Below are positions 34,630-47,458 of a stretch of DNA of 64,000 nt, one piece after another. The notes beneath the pieces are model-generated. The model did not search any database, was not told where the DNA came from, and saw only the letters and a list, made by a program, of their open reading frames with translations. This DNA is from Onthophagus taurus (taxonomy: Eukaryota > Arthropoda > Insecta > Coleoptera > Scarabaeidae), in NCBI RefSeq assembly GCF_036711975.1, contig NC_091967.1, positions 18,476,001 through 18,540,000 of the forward strand, read 5' to 3'. Both the position numbers and the translations under genes were made by a program. How positions within the stretch are numbered: the first letter of the stretch is position 1; every line of letters starts with the position of its first letter.

Positions 34630-36160
34630 CAGAAACACCTTGTAGTTGTGATCTCTCCAAAACATAGTTAGTTTGATAATTACCAAGTACCCTCACCTCA
34701 TTCCTTAAGTAAACGTATAATAGATGATATTATTTCAACCCTTATAAAAAACTAATAATTTTGAAACAAATATTGGTTAGTTGAAAACAACTTCCACCAA
34801 TCACCAAATTGATATATTTTACGTTTTTAAATCATAAACAAGTTGTGATAAACAAGTTGAATGCAATTCTTTTTTACTTCATTAACATTAAATTCCGACC
34901 TTGACTCAACTGTATTATTGTAGAAGTAAAAATTCACTTTAAATTCGTTAACAAGTAAATTTGCAAATTTAACTTTATTGAATTAACGTTTCTTTAGACC
35001 AGTTAGAATTGATAGTAGAGAATTAAATGAATCTATTTCAACGGCATGTCTCAATTAGAAAGTTATTTAGTGCGTATCTAAAACTTCAAAAATTTGATAA
35101 TTATTTAATCTAAAAACGTGTTACAAGGAACATCAGCTTGTTATCTATCTACTTGACAAACCCCACAAACCAAAAGTAAACCCAACTAATTCAATAACAA
35201 CTTTTTTTTCGTAAACAAACAACAGCGGTTTATTTAAACGTGATAATTTTAATATAAAATCAATGGTAAAAATGTCCCATATAGCGTGTTTTTAATTTAT
35301 TTGTCATCATGAATATCGGCAGACTCTATTATTAGAGCATGATCACGTGGTGTAACCTTCGTATTTGCCTTTGCTTTGTATTTCGTCATCAAGACGTTGA
35401 CTTACGATCTCATCACGTTATATAAATCATAAAATAAAGTGAATGGACCCTTTTTTCTGAACGTCATTGTAAATAAAACAGCTTAAGTGGAGGCTTATTA
35501 AACCATAAAGATTTGCAAATTTGAATAAAAGGAAAAAATTAAATTTGATATTAAAGAATTAATGATGGCTACAATCATAAAATTTTGAAGTTTATTTCAA
35601 ATTTGATGACAGATTAAAACGTCAAGTTTTAGGGATTTTAAGATTAAAAATGGTGTGAAAATTTGAATTTAAAACTAAAATAATCATTTATTATTTAATA
35701 TATAAAAAAATATGACTTTTTGGTAATAAAATTAATTACAAAGAACTTCTGCTAATTTTAATTGAAATATGGATGTTACTTATTACTATAGTATGTTTTT
35801 TATATATTTGAACTGTCAATTTATTTAGGAACTTTTTGATTTAGGGAAATTAAATGCTAGGGAAATTTTAAATTTGAATAATAAATAGTGAAATTATTAT
35901 AATTATAACAATTTATTTATTATAAATTTAATTAGAATCTCATTATTGATTGTTAATTTATCTAAATTTATTATAAATACTAAAAGTTTGATTAAAAATA
36001 AAAATTGAAGCTACTTGTTATTAAACCAATTTAGTTGTCATTTTAAATTAATGTAAATTAAAACGAAAATTGGCTTCTTAACCTGTTTGAGGTTATGTTA
36101 CCAAATTTTCCTTTTTTTGGTCGAGATGCTTCTTTCTGGCGCGAATACAATCTCTTATCG
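34630..36160. other. AT-rich intergenic DNA upstream of mitoferrin
   Basis: No exon or element recognised. AT content rises to long A/T runs between 35450 and 36060. The motif GAGGTTATGT first appears at 36088 and recurs through the mitoferrin introns. Confidence 0.4.
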
Positions 36161-36165
36161 TTTTC

Positions 36166-36217
36166 TCAGTTAGTTACCGGCGACGGCGACGACGACGTCC
36201 GCATGACATCCGAGTAG
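36166..36217 (+). promoter_or_regulatory. Candidate initiator and short upstream ORF of mitoferrin
   Basis: TCAGTTAG at 36166 fits the arthropod initiator TCAGTY, in a GC-rich patch unlike its AT-rich surroundings. ATGACATCCGAGTAG at 36203 would be a four-codon upstream ORF in the leader. Both are predictions from motif and position only. Confidence 0.3.
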
Positions 36218-36452
36218 TGGGGTTAGTTAAGTCCAGTTTCTCTTTCATTCGCGTTTCGGCCGTCGGTAAATCGCACCGTTTTAGTGAGAGAACGTGCCCT
36301 AAATTCTCAGTGGATTAACAGAGTATAAGAACAACAAAATTAATTAAAAACGGGTTACAATAAATTTTTTAAAAGACGAACGACACGGAAACGACGACGA
36401 CGATAACAACCAGGAACAATATTAGTAATAGAAAAAAAACGCGCCAGTTATT

Positions 36453-39400
36453 ATGAACATAGACGATTATGAAAGTCTACCGACCGGTAACGTTTTTACA
36501 CACATGACGGCCGGTGCCATCGCGGGCGTTATGGAACATTGCATAATGTACCCTTTGGATTCCGTTAAAGTAAGAGCCCCTTTTCCAAAATATTCATTTT
36601 TACAACTGTCAAAAATAACTTCGAGGTTATGTCATCATTATTGGGTTATATCACAACTGTTATCGTTTCTTTTAGACGCGGATGCAATCTTTAGCCCCAA
36701 CGAACGTCCGGCTAGGAGTATCTGATACATTATTACGTATGGTAAAACATGAAGGGCTCCTGAGGCCTGTACGAGGAATTCACGTTATGGTTGTTGGGGC
36801 AGGACCTTCACATGCTCTCTATTTTAGCAGTTATGAATACTGTAAAGAACGATTAACTCATATGACGACGAATAAAAACCATCACATGTTCATCCACGGT
36901 AAATTTATTTAAGAAAATTACAATTCTTTTTTGATTTTGAGGTTATGTTCTTGTGGGTTATTTAGGTATCTCAGGAACTGTAGCCACACTTTTACACGAC
37001 GCTATTATGACACCTGCAGAAGGTAAGTTATTACTTCATTCATTCATTTTAAAGATGAAAAAGGTACAAAATCATTCTTATAAGGGATTTACAATAAAAT
37101 GTGGTTCCTTTAGATTATCTAGTTTTTTTTGTGTTAAAGGTTGGTACTGGTGATATTACTAAAGTGAGTTTGTTTTGATCAAAAAAATTAATTTGAACTT
37201 TCGACATATAACATTTAATTGGAACCACATTTTTATGTAAATAATAAAATTAGTGGTAATTAATTAACGTAATTATAAGGTTAGCATATATTGAGGTTAA
37301 CTACAGCGAATCTTTGTTGTGTTAGAAAGCAAGTATTAATTCATTTTTCACCTTTTCTTGTTAATAAAAATTCTTAAAACATTTACTTACTATTTAATAA
37401 AACATTTTATTTGTTTACGTAAATATTCTTAATAAATTATTGGTTTTAAAAATGATGGTTACATTAGATTATTAAAAAGTGAGGTTATGTTTTAGGTATG
37501 CTTGATATTTATCACCTTTGATATGATTTTATTACAATTAAGAAAATAGCTTTAATTAGTATTAAAATACAATATTTATTATACATTAAAAAACACACTA
37601 TTCATCTTTCTATATAAATTCAAAAAAAAAAATAGTGTTATCGTAATTTGTAGGTTAGATTAGATAAATAAAATGTTTGCAATCACATCATAATGTTAGA
37701 TTCCTTTTAACATTATGATATCTTTAGGTTTAACAAAATATTAAATATTGAACTTATTTTAAAATATAAAAACAATATTAACTTCAATTTTAGGTTATAC
37801 TGGCTTACTTTAATGTTATACAGGTGTCCCAGAGTAATGGCTCACTATAAATATTTCAAAAAGAATATCCATTACACGGATTTGAATTGTAAGAGCCTTA
37901 CAAGTCGAAATGGCATAAACTTTAAAAAGGCGATCTGATGGTTTCAGATAACTTTGGAATAATATATATAATAGTCCCTCCATTTAAATCCCGCGTAAAT
38001 TGAGTTGCAGTAAAACTTCAATATAACTACTACTCATTCATATTACTATTTAATACATAAGTATATTTAAATATAAATGTGTTACATAGTTACTCATGGC
38101 TACTTCTATTTTTATCATGTGAAGGAAACTTGAAGTAGTAAAACTTTAAAGTAATTTATCTTGAAAATTTTTTTATGTAATCAATATTAATATTGAGTGT
38201 ACTAGATTCAGAAAAAATCCTCTTTCATATTCCGTAATAAAAATGGGGGATTACTATTTGAAAAAAATATCAATAACATCATAACCCGTTTAAAACTGGC
38301 GGAAAAAATTTAATATGCACAGCAAAAAATTTAAATCTTTAGATCCCTTTTAGGGATTTTTTCCATAAACCGTTTACAATGACTTTATATCCGCTACTTT
38401 ACGGCCGTACTATATATGGAATTAAGGGGTTTCGGTTCGATTCCAATGATTGAGTTATTATATTATTATTATATACATATTTTATTAATGATACAAAATG
38501 AATACACTATTTTTTTGTTTATATGGTTAAAAAATAGGTTTTTAAAAAGTCTTTAATTTGCACTGCTTTGTTTCATTTTGGACCCTCTGTTGCAAAAGTT
38601 TGTAAGGGGCTAAGATATCAGGTTTTCTATCAACATATCTGTTAGTCTTTCTCCCATTTCTAAACAGTTATTAACCGTTTTGAGAGTTAACATAGCTAGA
38701 ATAGTATTTTCATGATTATCATCAGTTACTAAATGTGCTAGCTCTTGTTCTGTCAATTCAAAATCTGTGTAAAGGTACTGTAGCCTGGATGTCATTCTAC
38801 AAATTCTCATTATCCTTCTGTGATGTGACAACACTTGGCCAGATTTTCTATATAATCAGCAATATTGTAATTCTTTCAACATCGCAGTAAAGTTAGGTCA
38901 CTATCAAATTTTAACTATCCTTAATTAATTTAAATTTATTTTAATTTTAAATTTAACTTCTGGTATTATACGCCTTGAATGTAGCTATAATACCTTTGTC
39001 TAAAGGCTGAAGAAGAGAAGTTGTGTTAGGAGGCAAAAATTCAATCTTCACGTTTTTATTTAAGTTTTGTAATCGGTTAGCTGGATGACCTGTAGCATTG
39101 TCTATCAACAACAAAACTTTAAATGCAATATTGATACGTTTTAGATAATATTCTACTTCTGAAACAAACAATTTTGTTACTAATCTATAAAAATATCTCT
39201 CGTTACCCAAGCTAGACTGTTGGACCTCGAAAACACAAGTTACTTTATATTTGTATTTTTTGAACAAAACAGAATTATCCTCTTTAGGGATTGTAGATAC
39301 AACTTTGCTTCATGATCGACTGAAGCAGACTATCCCATCAACTTCAAATTGTGAACCAACCCTTATTTGCGACAAATGGTTTTAGCTCAATATTTGACAA

Positions 39401-42400
39401 TTAGGGTTGTATAGATTTGTCTCTAATAAGTACAGAGCTTAGACTGGCTCTTTTTTAAGTTTGATCCGCAATCCATAAAATCAACGCGTTTTCAACCTTT
39501 TGAAAACTTCAAAATTTTTTGAATTTTGTCTTTTGTTTTCAAGTACAGTTCTTATAGAAAATCGTTAATGTTACTTTTTCTAGCTACTTCTGTTGCAGTA
39601 ATTTTTTTGTCTATATTGTCGAATATCGCACATTTTTGTAAAAGTGATAACACTTTTCTATAGATCATTTAGAATCTGTCATATCGGTTATCTAAATTTA
39701 TAAATCAAGATAGGTAATTTATAAGCCATTACTTTTAAATACATATAAAGTTTCTACTTAAAAGAAAGTATATTTAATCATGTTATGCCATTTATTGTTA
39801 TAAATAATCGAACCAGGAGCGTGCATTGGTTTTTAGATTCAAGCACAAATTAACTACAACATGTCTAGTAGCACGTTGGTTTTAAAGACGCGTCAATATG
39901 ACGCCAAAACGTCGTGACATCACATGTAAAATTTCTGGTGAGAAAACGCGTATAAAAATACACGTAAATAGAGGGACTAACTACTGTATGTGGAAATGGT
40001 CACATATTTCGTTATGTTTTTATGAGACAAATTTAATTAATTCAAAATTAAAAATTGAATTTAATAATCAAGAAATTAGCATCATAACTTATTACAAGAT
40101 AGTTAGATTGTTATCTAAATATTTCAAGTAAGGCATCACCGGGGGTTATCCCGGTATAAAGCCATCAAATTAAGTGGTCTATTCCTCACAGGAACTGACT
40201 ATATTAACTGAAGTGGCACATTTCTCGTGTTCTCAAATGTCGCTGATAGACTACTATCCGTGCCAAAAGTCAAGGCCATTCACTTTAGAGATCGACATCT
40301 TTGTAACCGCTTGATGAAAAAAATTGCGGTAAAATTTGTTGTAATTACTGAACATTTCGACGTAACATAAATATTATGTTAATTTGAAAATTGAAAGTAC
40401 CCGATTTTTGAGGTTGCCGGCAATTTCGTTCAATTTGCAATTTTTTTCTCAAAAACTATCCCACGAAAAATTTCAAATTTGAACAGGTGGTAGCATGATG
40501 TGTTCTTAATGTGAGGCATATTTTAATTTTTTGATATTCCCTATAAAAACGTTTAGATGGATTTTAACGCGGTTTTAATATGTCAAATATTTGCATTTGT
40601 CGAATCCCGTTATCTATTTATCAATGTAATGTATCTCTAATTTTTTTAGAGCGATTTACGCGAATTATAAATTAAAAAGAAACAGAAATAAGCCATGCCG
40701 AGAGAGGGAGTGGGGTTTCGTCAAATCGGAAAAGATAGTGCGTTCTAGACAGAACGTCGCGCCTTTATTTTACCTACATAAAGAACTAAAGGAAATCCCA
40801 GATGGGCTTTACTTTTTTGAAGAGACATCTTGATTTCTTACAACAATGTCGAATCCCCAATTTAAGAAATTCATTAACCAGTGCTAATGGCCCGCTATTA
40901 CAGGACATAAATTTATGGTTCATGCAAGATGGTGCACCATTACATTATGCAGTTCTTAACAGATGGATTGGAAGAAAGATAGATCAATTGAATGAAAAAC
41001 TAAACTTGAGTCACTTGACGACTTAGTAAAGAAAGAATTATTATTGTCTAGCATGAATTTACCAATGGTTTAGGATACTCTCGTTCAGTTCCAGCATTTA
41101 ATTAAATAGATAATGTTAAGATAAAATCATGTTATCTTTTACCTGAAATAAAAGTATTTTTTTAAACAGCCATTTTTTCGAAAACAGCTGAATATCAACA
41201 TAGGGTGTGCTACATGAAAAATACTTAGAAAAAATGACCCCCCATGTTTAAAAATGTTAACATAGGGATCGTATCTCAATTTTGGAACACCTGTTCATTT
41301 CAAATTTATCTCAAAATATGTGCGTTAAAGAAAATAACATAGGTGTCCAAGCCTTTTTTCTCGAAGAATATCGCCCGAATTTTTATCAAATTTTAATTCC
41401 TTACTTTATGTATAGTGTATATCAGAATGATACGATATGTAAATCTACAATTTTAAGGTAATGCATGTTAGTCACCACAGCTAATTGCGTTTTTGAGTAA
41501 ATTTATTTTCATATACGAGTATGTTATCATAAAAATTTATCAGGGTATATCAGGAACAGTTTATTATTTATTGTGTCACCCTCTGACTTATTTGTGATTT
41601 TGTTCTTGAAAGTTGAAAAATCGTTTTATGCAATTAGGAAACGAAATTCAAAATAGACGAAATTTGAATGCAATTTTTCAAAAAATTCATTTCTTTTAAT
41701 GTTTTTATATTAAGTCATTTTTGAAATGAAATTTGTTTTTAACAACATACAAATTAGAATACTAAAAATACTGGTTAACTTTAAATAAGTGGAGACACTT
41801 ATTTGATGCAATTGAATTCGGACTTATTTGATTTATGAAGTAATCGTCTTTTATTACTCTAATATTTAATATGATTGCTGATATTTATAACTGCTCGGAG
41901 CATCGAGTAATTTTTTGCCATTGCCATTGGTCGAGCAACACCTTTTGTACAGGATGTCACAAAAGTTCGGTAGCACGGTATTTCTGTTGATAAAAACAGA
42001 ACGAAAGCACATAGAGACATGAAATTTGGCATAAAGTTTATTCAAACATTAAGAAATAATGAACTATCATAGTTCGAAGTGAACGCAGCCACCGTGGCTG
42101 AGAGATACTCGACGTCAAGATCGTCCTATGCCTTCTGAAGGACTCGCTTCAGACTGTTGAGATTTTTGTGGGGAGTAGCACAGGCCACGGCCTTTCAAGG
42201 ACCGACCACACAGAAATCATGGCTGGGAAATTGCTCAACCACCTTAAATTTATGCGCAGGTGCCTGTTGAAGTGAGACTATCGCCAAGGAATCATTTCCT
42301 TCATCAGAATCTTGTCAAGGTAGTTCTGGGAGTTGATCTTCAGCCCCTTCTCCGCAAAACAATTATTCTTTTCAAAAAACATAGCGACCACTCTCTTTCG

Positions 42401-45255
42401 CTTCCTGAATTCTTCGCGCGAGAATTTTGTCGTTTTGGTTCTGTTCCGTCAAAGTGTGAATCTTTTACACTCTGCTGCTACGAAGGCCTAAACGATGTTT
42501 AATGATTCTGTGCACAGATACACGGCTGATATTCAGCTCCTTAGCCATTTTTGTGCGACTCTTCTTGAAATTCTGACAAGCTTAATTATGGTGGAAGTCA
42601 CGGCATCTTTGATTGGTACTCTGATAAATAGAGTTTTCACACGAAACTTACATATATACTGGGAATCTAATTTTATACTTTGATTGATTGCAGAATATGC
42701 GTAAAATCTCTGACATATGATTCTGTATTTCGCAACTGATATGTTGGACAATTTATAGCACTGACAATAGGGCATGATGGGACATTCAGTTTATGGAATT
42801 TATGGGTAATCTATAAATTCTTGTTGTATCTGCTGGTAAGACGATGATGTCTGTTTTTTTCTCGAATTGTCCATAGTAACATTCTTTCGTTTATTGTCAG
42901 ATTTAATTTTGGTGGTATCGCTATATCTTGTCGAATTTCCCCTTCTTTTACCTCAGGTATTCTGCGAATAACTGTTACTAATTCGCAGATGATTTCTTTC
43001 TTCGGAATCCTCTTCGAAACAAATGAGTGATTCAATTAAATCCTTTTGTTTGTGTTTTCTTTTCATTGCCTAAACTTTAGTTTTCGATGTAAATTAATTC
43101 TTAAAAATTCCTTTCAAATCCTTTCAAAAATCCGTGATTACACAACTTTGAATTCACTTAAAATGTCATTTATGAAATATCAATCATCTTTATTTATTTA
43201 TGGATTTCTAAGTTGTGAATTCAATTGGTTTAAACTTAGAATTCATAGAAGTTGATATTAATTTATGTACACGTTTCCTTTTCTAAACTTTCCTAAACTG
43301 GAACTAATTTGTTCTATATTTATTGTCCCTTTTCTATGTCATGCCTTTCTATGAATTATTAAATAATTCTATATTTGTCGCATATTTTTTATTTCTTATG
43401 TTTTATTCAATTAAATAATTATCTAACATTTATGTTAATTTAATTCAAGTCAGTCGTAAAGCACTTGAAATATCCATTTGATAAATAGTGACATGCAATT
43501 TGGTAAAAGAATTCGCATTGTTATTAATTTTACCACTGATGGATATTCTTTTTATTTATTTATTTAGTTTGTATAGTATTTATTTTACTAATCCTTTTAT
43601 AAATTGTTCATTTTATTAATAATCAAGTAGAACTTAAGCTACTATTCTCTAACTTCACGAATCTTTTCATATTGCGCATACGTTCTTGGTTCTTCAGTTA
43701 TTCCTATACACAATACTTCATCTTTAAAAAAAATCATCTCTTAAATAAAAGAAATTATTAATATTAATTAAACCAAGAATATTATTATATTCAATGAAAT
43801 TTCAAATAATATATTCAAAATCGTATTAAATTGTGAAAAAATAATTGCAACTATATAGTTATCTTTAAAATCACCGATATCACCGATAACTCTCATATCG
43901 CTCAATAAAACCTTTAAAAAAGTTTCGAATTTAAGAAAATTATGTAAAACGACTTCTAATTTGTCTTAAAATAACAAAATCATTGATATATATGCTACTT
44001 TATGTTTTATTTTTAGACTTATCTTTACAATGATTTATTCTGTTTTCAAATGAAGATTTTTTAGGTATCATAACCTTTAAACTCTCTAAATCGATTCAAA
44101 CTGAATTTGAATTATATTTTTTAACGTTAATGTACCAATAAAGTATGGTTTTTGATGTGTCATTTTTGATAATCATTTTAAAAATCAGTATGACTAGAAG
44201 TATTTTACTTCCAGTTTTATGTACAAAACTTATCTTAATTACATTTAATTTGGAATATAACGAATTATTTTTATTGGAATTTTAGATATATAGATTGTAA
44301 TCAACAAAATTTAGTAAATCCCACAATATCGTTATTTACATAATTATTAACTCCAATCTTTTGAAACCGATTTTTATTGCTTCTTCCAAGTCCTTTGTTC
44401 TATTCAGTAATTGGAAAAACCCAAGCCGCGGTTCATTTGCTTACATGCTCGATAGCATGCACCACTTGTTCTTTTATTAAAATTTTATAGATATTAATGA
44501 CATAAATTACAATAAAGTCGACATGTTTTTCTAATCTATTTTTATTTTTTTTAGTGGTCAAACAACGTTTACAAATGCTTCACTCTCCATACAAATCAGT
44601 TTTAACAGCAATATCCCGAATTTATTCTACCGAAGGTTTTCCTGCCTTCTACCGTTCTTATACAACTCAATTAACAATGAACATCCCGTTCCAAAGCATT
44701 CACTTTATGGTATACGAATTCATGCAAAAAAGAACGAATAAAGAGGGAATTTACAACCCTAAAGCGCACATGGTTAGCGGTGCCGCTGCTGGAGCAGTAG
44801 CCGCGGCTGTTACTACGCCGTTAGATGTCTGCAAAACCCTTTTAAACACCCAACAAGTTGGCGCGACGAACGGTTTGGTACAAGCAATGAAAACTGTGTA
44901 CCGATTGGGTGGCCCGTTGGCCTATTTCCGAGGATTGCAAGCGAGGGTTATGTTCCAAGTACCATCCACTGCAATTTGTTGGTCGACGTATGAATTTTTC
45001 AAATACATATTAGGTGTGACGAAAATGGAAAAAGTGGAGATATTGGAAAAACTAGAAAAGAGTAGTGGAAATGAAATTTTGGTTGGAGGTCCAAAATGTG
45101 AGAAGGAAGCTGAAAAAGTTAGTATAAAAGCTAGAGAATTGCCGGCGATGGCCCCATCTGCACATTATGGATCTTTAAGATTTAATACAATGCATACGCA
45201 AGATTCAAATTATAATAGGAGAAAAGAAACCATTTTGGATATTACTCATACATAG
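36453..45255 (+). CDS. mfrn: Mitoferrin, mitochondrial iron carrier (SLC25A28/37 type), 4 coding exons
   Basis: Exons 36453-36569, 36676-36898, 36966-37022 and 44555-45255 join in phase to 365 residues. The family imports Fe(II) across the inner mitochondrial membrane for heme and iron-sulfur cluster synthesis. The three carrier repeats carry PLDSVKTRMQ (from residue 34), [11 protein letters not shown] and [12 protein letters not shown]; the second and third are characteristic of mitoferrins. Each precedes paired hydrophobic segments of the six-helix fold (for example [38 protein letters not shown]). After the last carrier helix (YEFFKYILG) an additional hydrophilic tail of about 85 residues follows, rich in Lys/Glu. 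Intron 3 is 7.5 kb and holds transposon relics; introns 1 and 2 are 106 and 67 bp. No frameshift is seen. Confidence 0.95.
37823..38600. other. Mitoferrin intron 3, first part; possible transposon left end
   Basis: ACAGGTGTCCCAGAGTAATG at about 37823 resembles the reverse complement of GGAACACCTGT near 41284-41294 over about 11 bases. It may be the left end of the element to which the transposase piece at 40802 belonged. The rest is AT-rich intron. Confidence 0.3.
38610..39390 (-). pseudogene. Tigger/pogo-like DDE transposase relic in mitoferrin intron 3
   Basis: Minus-strand blocks are ANKGWF near 39370, then [12 protein letters not shown] and [20 protein letters not shown] with IIATFK (39110-38960). 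The latter are the second-Asp and [17 protein letters not shown] blocks of Tigger transposases. A downstream frame (38834-38610) is probably the C-terminal part. Stops upstream of 39267 break the N-terminal half. It lies antisense to the host gene. Confidence 0.85.
40802..41110 (+). pseudogene. IS630/Tc1/mariner-type transposase fragment in mitoferrin intron 3
   Basis: The frame reads [20 protein letters not shown] then IGRK, the QQDGAPPHxxxxVRxxL...WIGRR block surrounding the second catalytic Asp in a group of insect mariner-like transposases. After 41026 the frame ends; [18 protein letters not shown]-like sequence in another frame may be the C-terminus. Inactive. Confidence 0.7.
41950..42775 (-). 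pseudogene. mariner-like transposase relic in mitoferrin intron 3
   Basis: Read on the minus strand from 42775: a helix-turn-helix region ([20 protein letters not shown], then [20 protein letters not shown]), then [20 protein letters not shown], then [18 protein letters not shown] near 42140, then [14 protein letters not shown]. The order matches insect mariner-like transposases, with the central catalytic segment deleted and several frame changes. The plus-strand sequence TACAGGATGTCACAAAAGTT at 41954 looks like the terminal repeat of this family. Confidence 0.75.
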
Positions 45256-46540
45256 TGAGAACTTATTTTTAAACGTAAGTACGCAAGTTACATTATTTTA
45301 TTATTTAACTTGGTTTTGTTACGTTAAATTAAAGTGTCATTTTATTTACTTTGAAATAATGTTATCTTATCATGCATATTTTTTTTTAATGAGTGTAATA
45401 ATAAGTAATAACAAAAAGAATTTCACCGTGTTGCTGCATTACGAGTTACGAGATAAGTATTTGCAGTTGATTCATTTGGAAAACCCCTGGAAACAGAGTA
45501 CGAAGCGGGGGACAGTTTAAAAGTCAAGTCATTCGTTTAAATCAAGTTGGCAAGTTGGCTTTAACCATCAAGGCCGTTGTCGCGGATGTTTTTAGGCTCG
45601 GTAATAGGTTATCGTGGTCGCTGTTTATTACGCAATAGTCGAAACGTTTAAAAAATTTTAGAAATTAGATATCGCTATAAAAAGAAAGTTAACTTTCGCT
45701 TTGACATCGTTCCAATTAGGTTGAAATTAAAATAAAAGGTATCAACTTTAAATCGGATCTTAATATAACGGTCAATCAAAGTTGGTATTGTTCGAATAAA
45801 ATCGCATTTCAATTTATCGTTTTAAATGAGTTCGTTGTTTTAAACACCCTGTATTGTTTTAAGAAATCATTTCCGAATTATTATTTATTTTTTTTGCTAT
45901 GTTTATAGATATAATGGCTTAATAAAATAAAACCTCTGCGTGGCACTGATTTTATTGTTGATTAGATTTAAGTTGGTAGTGTGTTTCACGGATTGACGTA
46001 TGAGAAATGATATAACTTCGTTTTTTCTTTACAAAGAATTTCAATAATAAAATAGTAAAAGAATACTTTGCTTGAATGTTTCTACATACTTTTATTATAA
46101 CATTAAGATTGTGCAATAATATTGACCTTTAAGATATAAAGGGTTTTTAAAAAACATTTCGTAATAAATACGATATACATAGAGTGTATAAGGGCCAAAT
46201 TAGAGTAATAATATTTTTTGATTAAAAATATACAATCTAAAACATGTAGAAAAAAGTAAATTGATGTACAATATCTATTTATTGGACAAAATCCTACAGA
46301 AAAGAAGGAATACTGCCAAAGAAGTTCCTACAAAATGCCAAAAAGGCTGCCAATAACAGAAAAAATATTAGAAAAGAAACTTTTTTTGAAAAGAAAGAAA
46401 GCCGGTGGGCCGGTACTGATAGAAAAAGTGTTTGTAAAAAGAGAAGAATTCGGAATCAATCTCCCGCTCTTATTACTGTAAAGTCTGAGTATTCATTTTA
46501 TTTAACTTTGAAGGGTCTGTCCGAAATGTATGATGTTAAT
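45256..46540. other. Mitoferrin 3' flank, intergenic
   Basis: No gene recognised. Segment 46285-46450 is purine-rich with GGTACTGATAGAAAAAG- and CCAATAACAGAAAAAATA-like words related to the satellite at 28735-29215. Confidence 0.45.
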
Positions 46541-47455
46541 AGCTTTGTTCGTTGGGACTGCACTACTCTGCATGACATGGCACTCGTATGACGTCATAGT
46601 GCAATGAAGTGTAAGTCAGTGCAATGTCATGTCAACTTAGTGCAGGTCAGAAAAGTGTATAAACCGTGGTCTCAACGAACAGATTTTTATAAAAAAAGTG
46701 TATAATATTTGAAATGGACAAACAGGAGATTGTCAGCGAAATACTCGTAGAAAATGAAATTATCGCAGAATGTTTTTTTAGTAGCGTTTTTTAGTATTCA
46801 TCAATTATTATTATTTTTTATTTTTTTCAATTATTAGCGAAATATATTTTCTATACCAAACTACTAACCCTTATTAGTTCTTTCAAAAGTACTACTTAAC
46901 GTATAAAGAAATCACATGCTAAATTACACCAAAATTGATAAGCAGTACTTGCAAAAAAAAAAATTTGGGGTGGTGAGGGTAGTTAACCCCAGCCACCCCT
47001 AAATGAGAAAAAACACATAATTAATATTTTTAAATATACTATAAGTGTATTTAATGAAGCCAAAATCAACAGGGTAGTTATTAAATTATTCCAAAAAAGT
47101 AGGGGTAGTTTTCTACTGCCTCTACTGGTATTGAATGTACTGTGTTCTCTAATACAATAAATATTAATTATTATAAGGTTTTATTTCTTAATATTTATAT
47201 CAATATTAATTATTACAAAACGCGCTTTCAAATATTCCGCCAAGTTACACTGCACTTATTGAACTTAATCGAAAGCAGGTGCAACAAAATCTGCACTAAC
47301 TTGCACCGGCTGCACTAAATTGCACTGCACCTGGCCCAACGAACAGTATGAATTCAACTGCACTAAACTGCACTTTCCCCAACGAACACACAACATCTGC
47401 ACTAAACTGCATAGTGCAAGTGAGTGCAAGTAGTGCAGTCCCAACGAACAAAGCT
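46541..47455. mobile_element. 915-bp TIR element with TGCACT subterminal repeats
   Basis: The left end AGCTTTGTTCGTTGGGACTG is the exact complement of the right end CAGTCCCAACGAACAAAGCT. AAT flanks both sides (46538-46540, 47456-47458), a candidate 3-bp target duplication. The inner right part has many TGCACT/AGTGCA words and the phrase CCAACGAACA three times, typical of transposase-binding subterminal motifs. A short ATG frame at 46714 (MDKQEIVSEILVENEIIAEC) may be a transposase stub. The 3-bp duplication suggests a Harbinger relative; no transposase core is present. Confidence 0.8.
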
Positions 47456-47458
47456 AAT

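Noticed and set aside
36088-37510. Recurrent GAGGTTATGT words, possibly related to the insect telomere unit TTAGG
   Set aside because: Scattered single copies in AT-rich introns, not tandem; no telomere-like array.
42811-43035. 74-codon minus-strand frame ([15 protein letters not shown]...) in mitoferrin intron 3
   Set aside because: No recognisable family and no joined exons; left unannotated.
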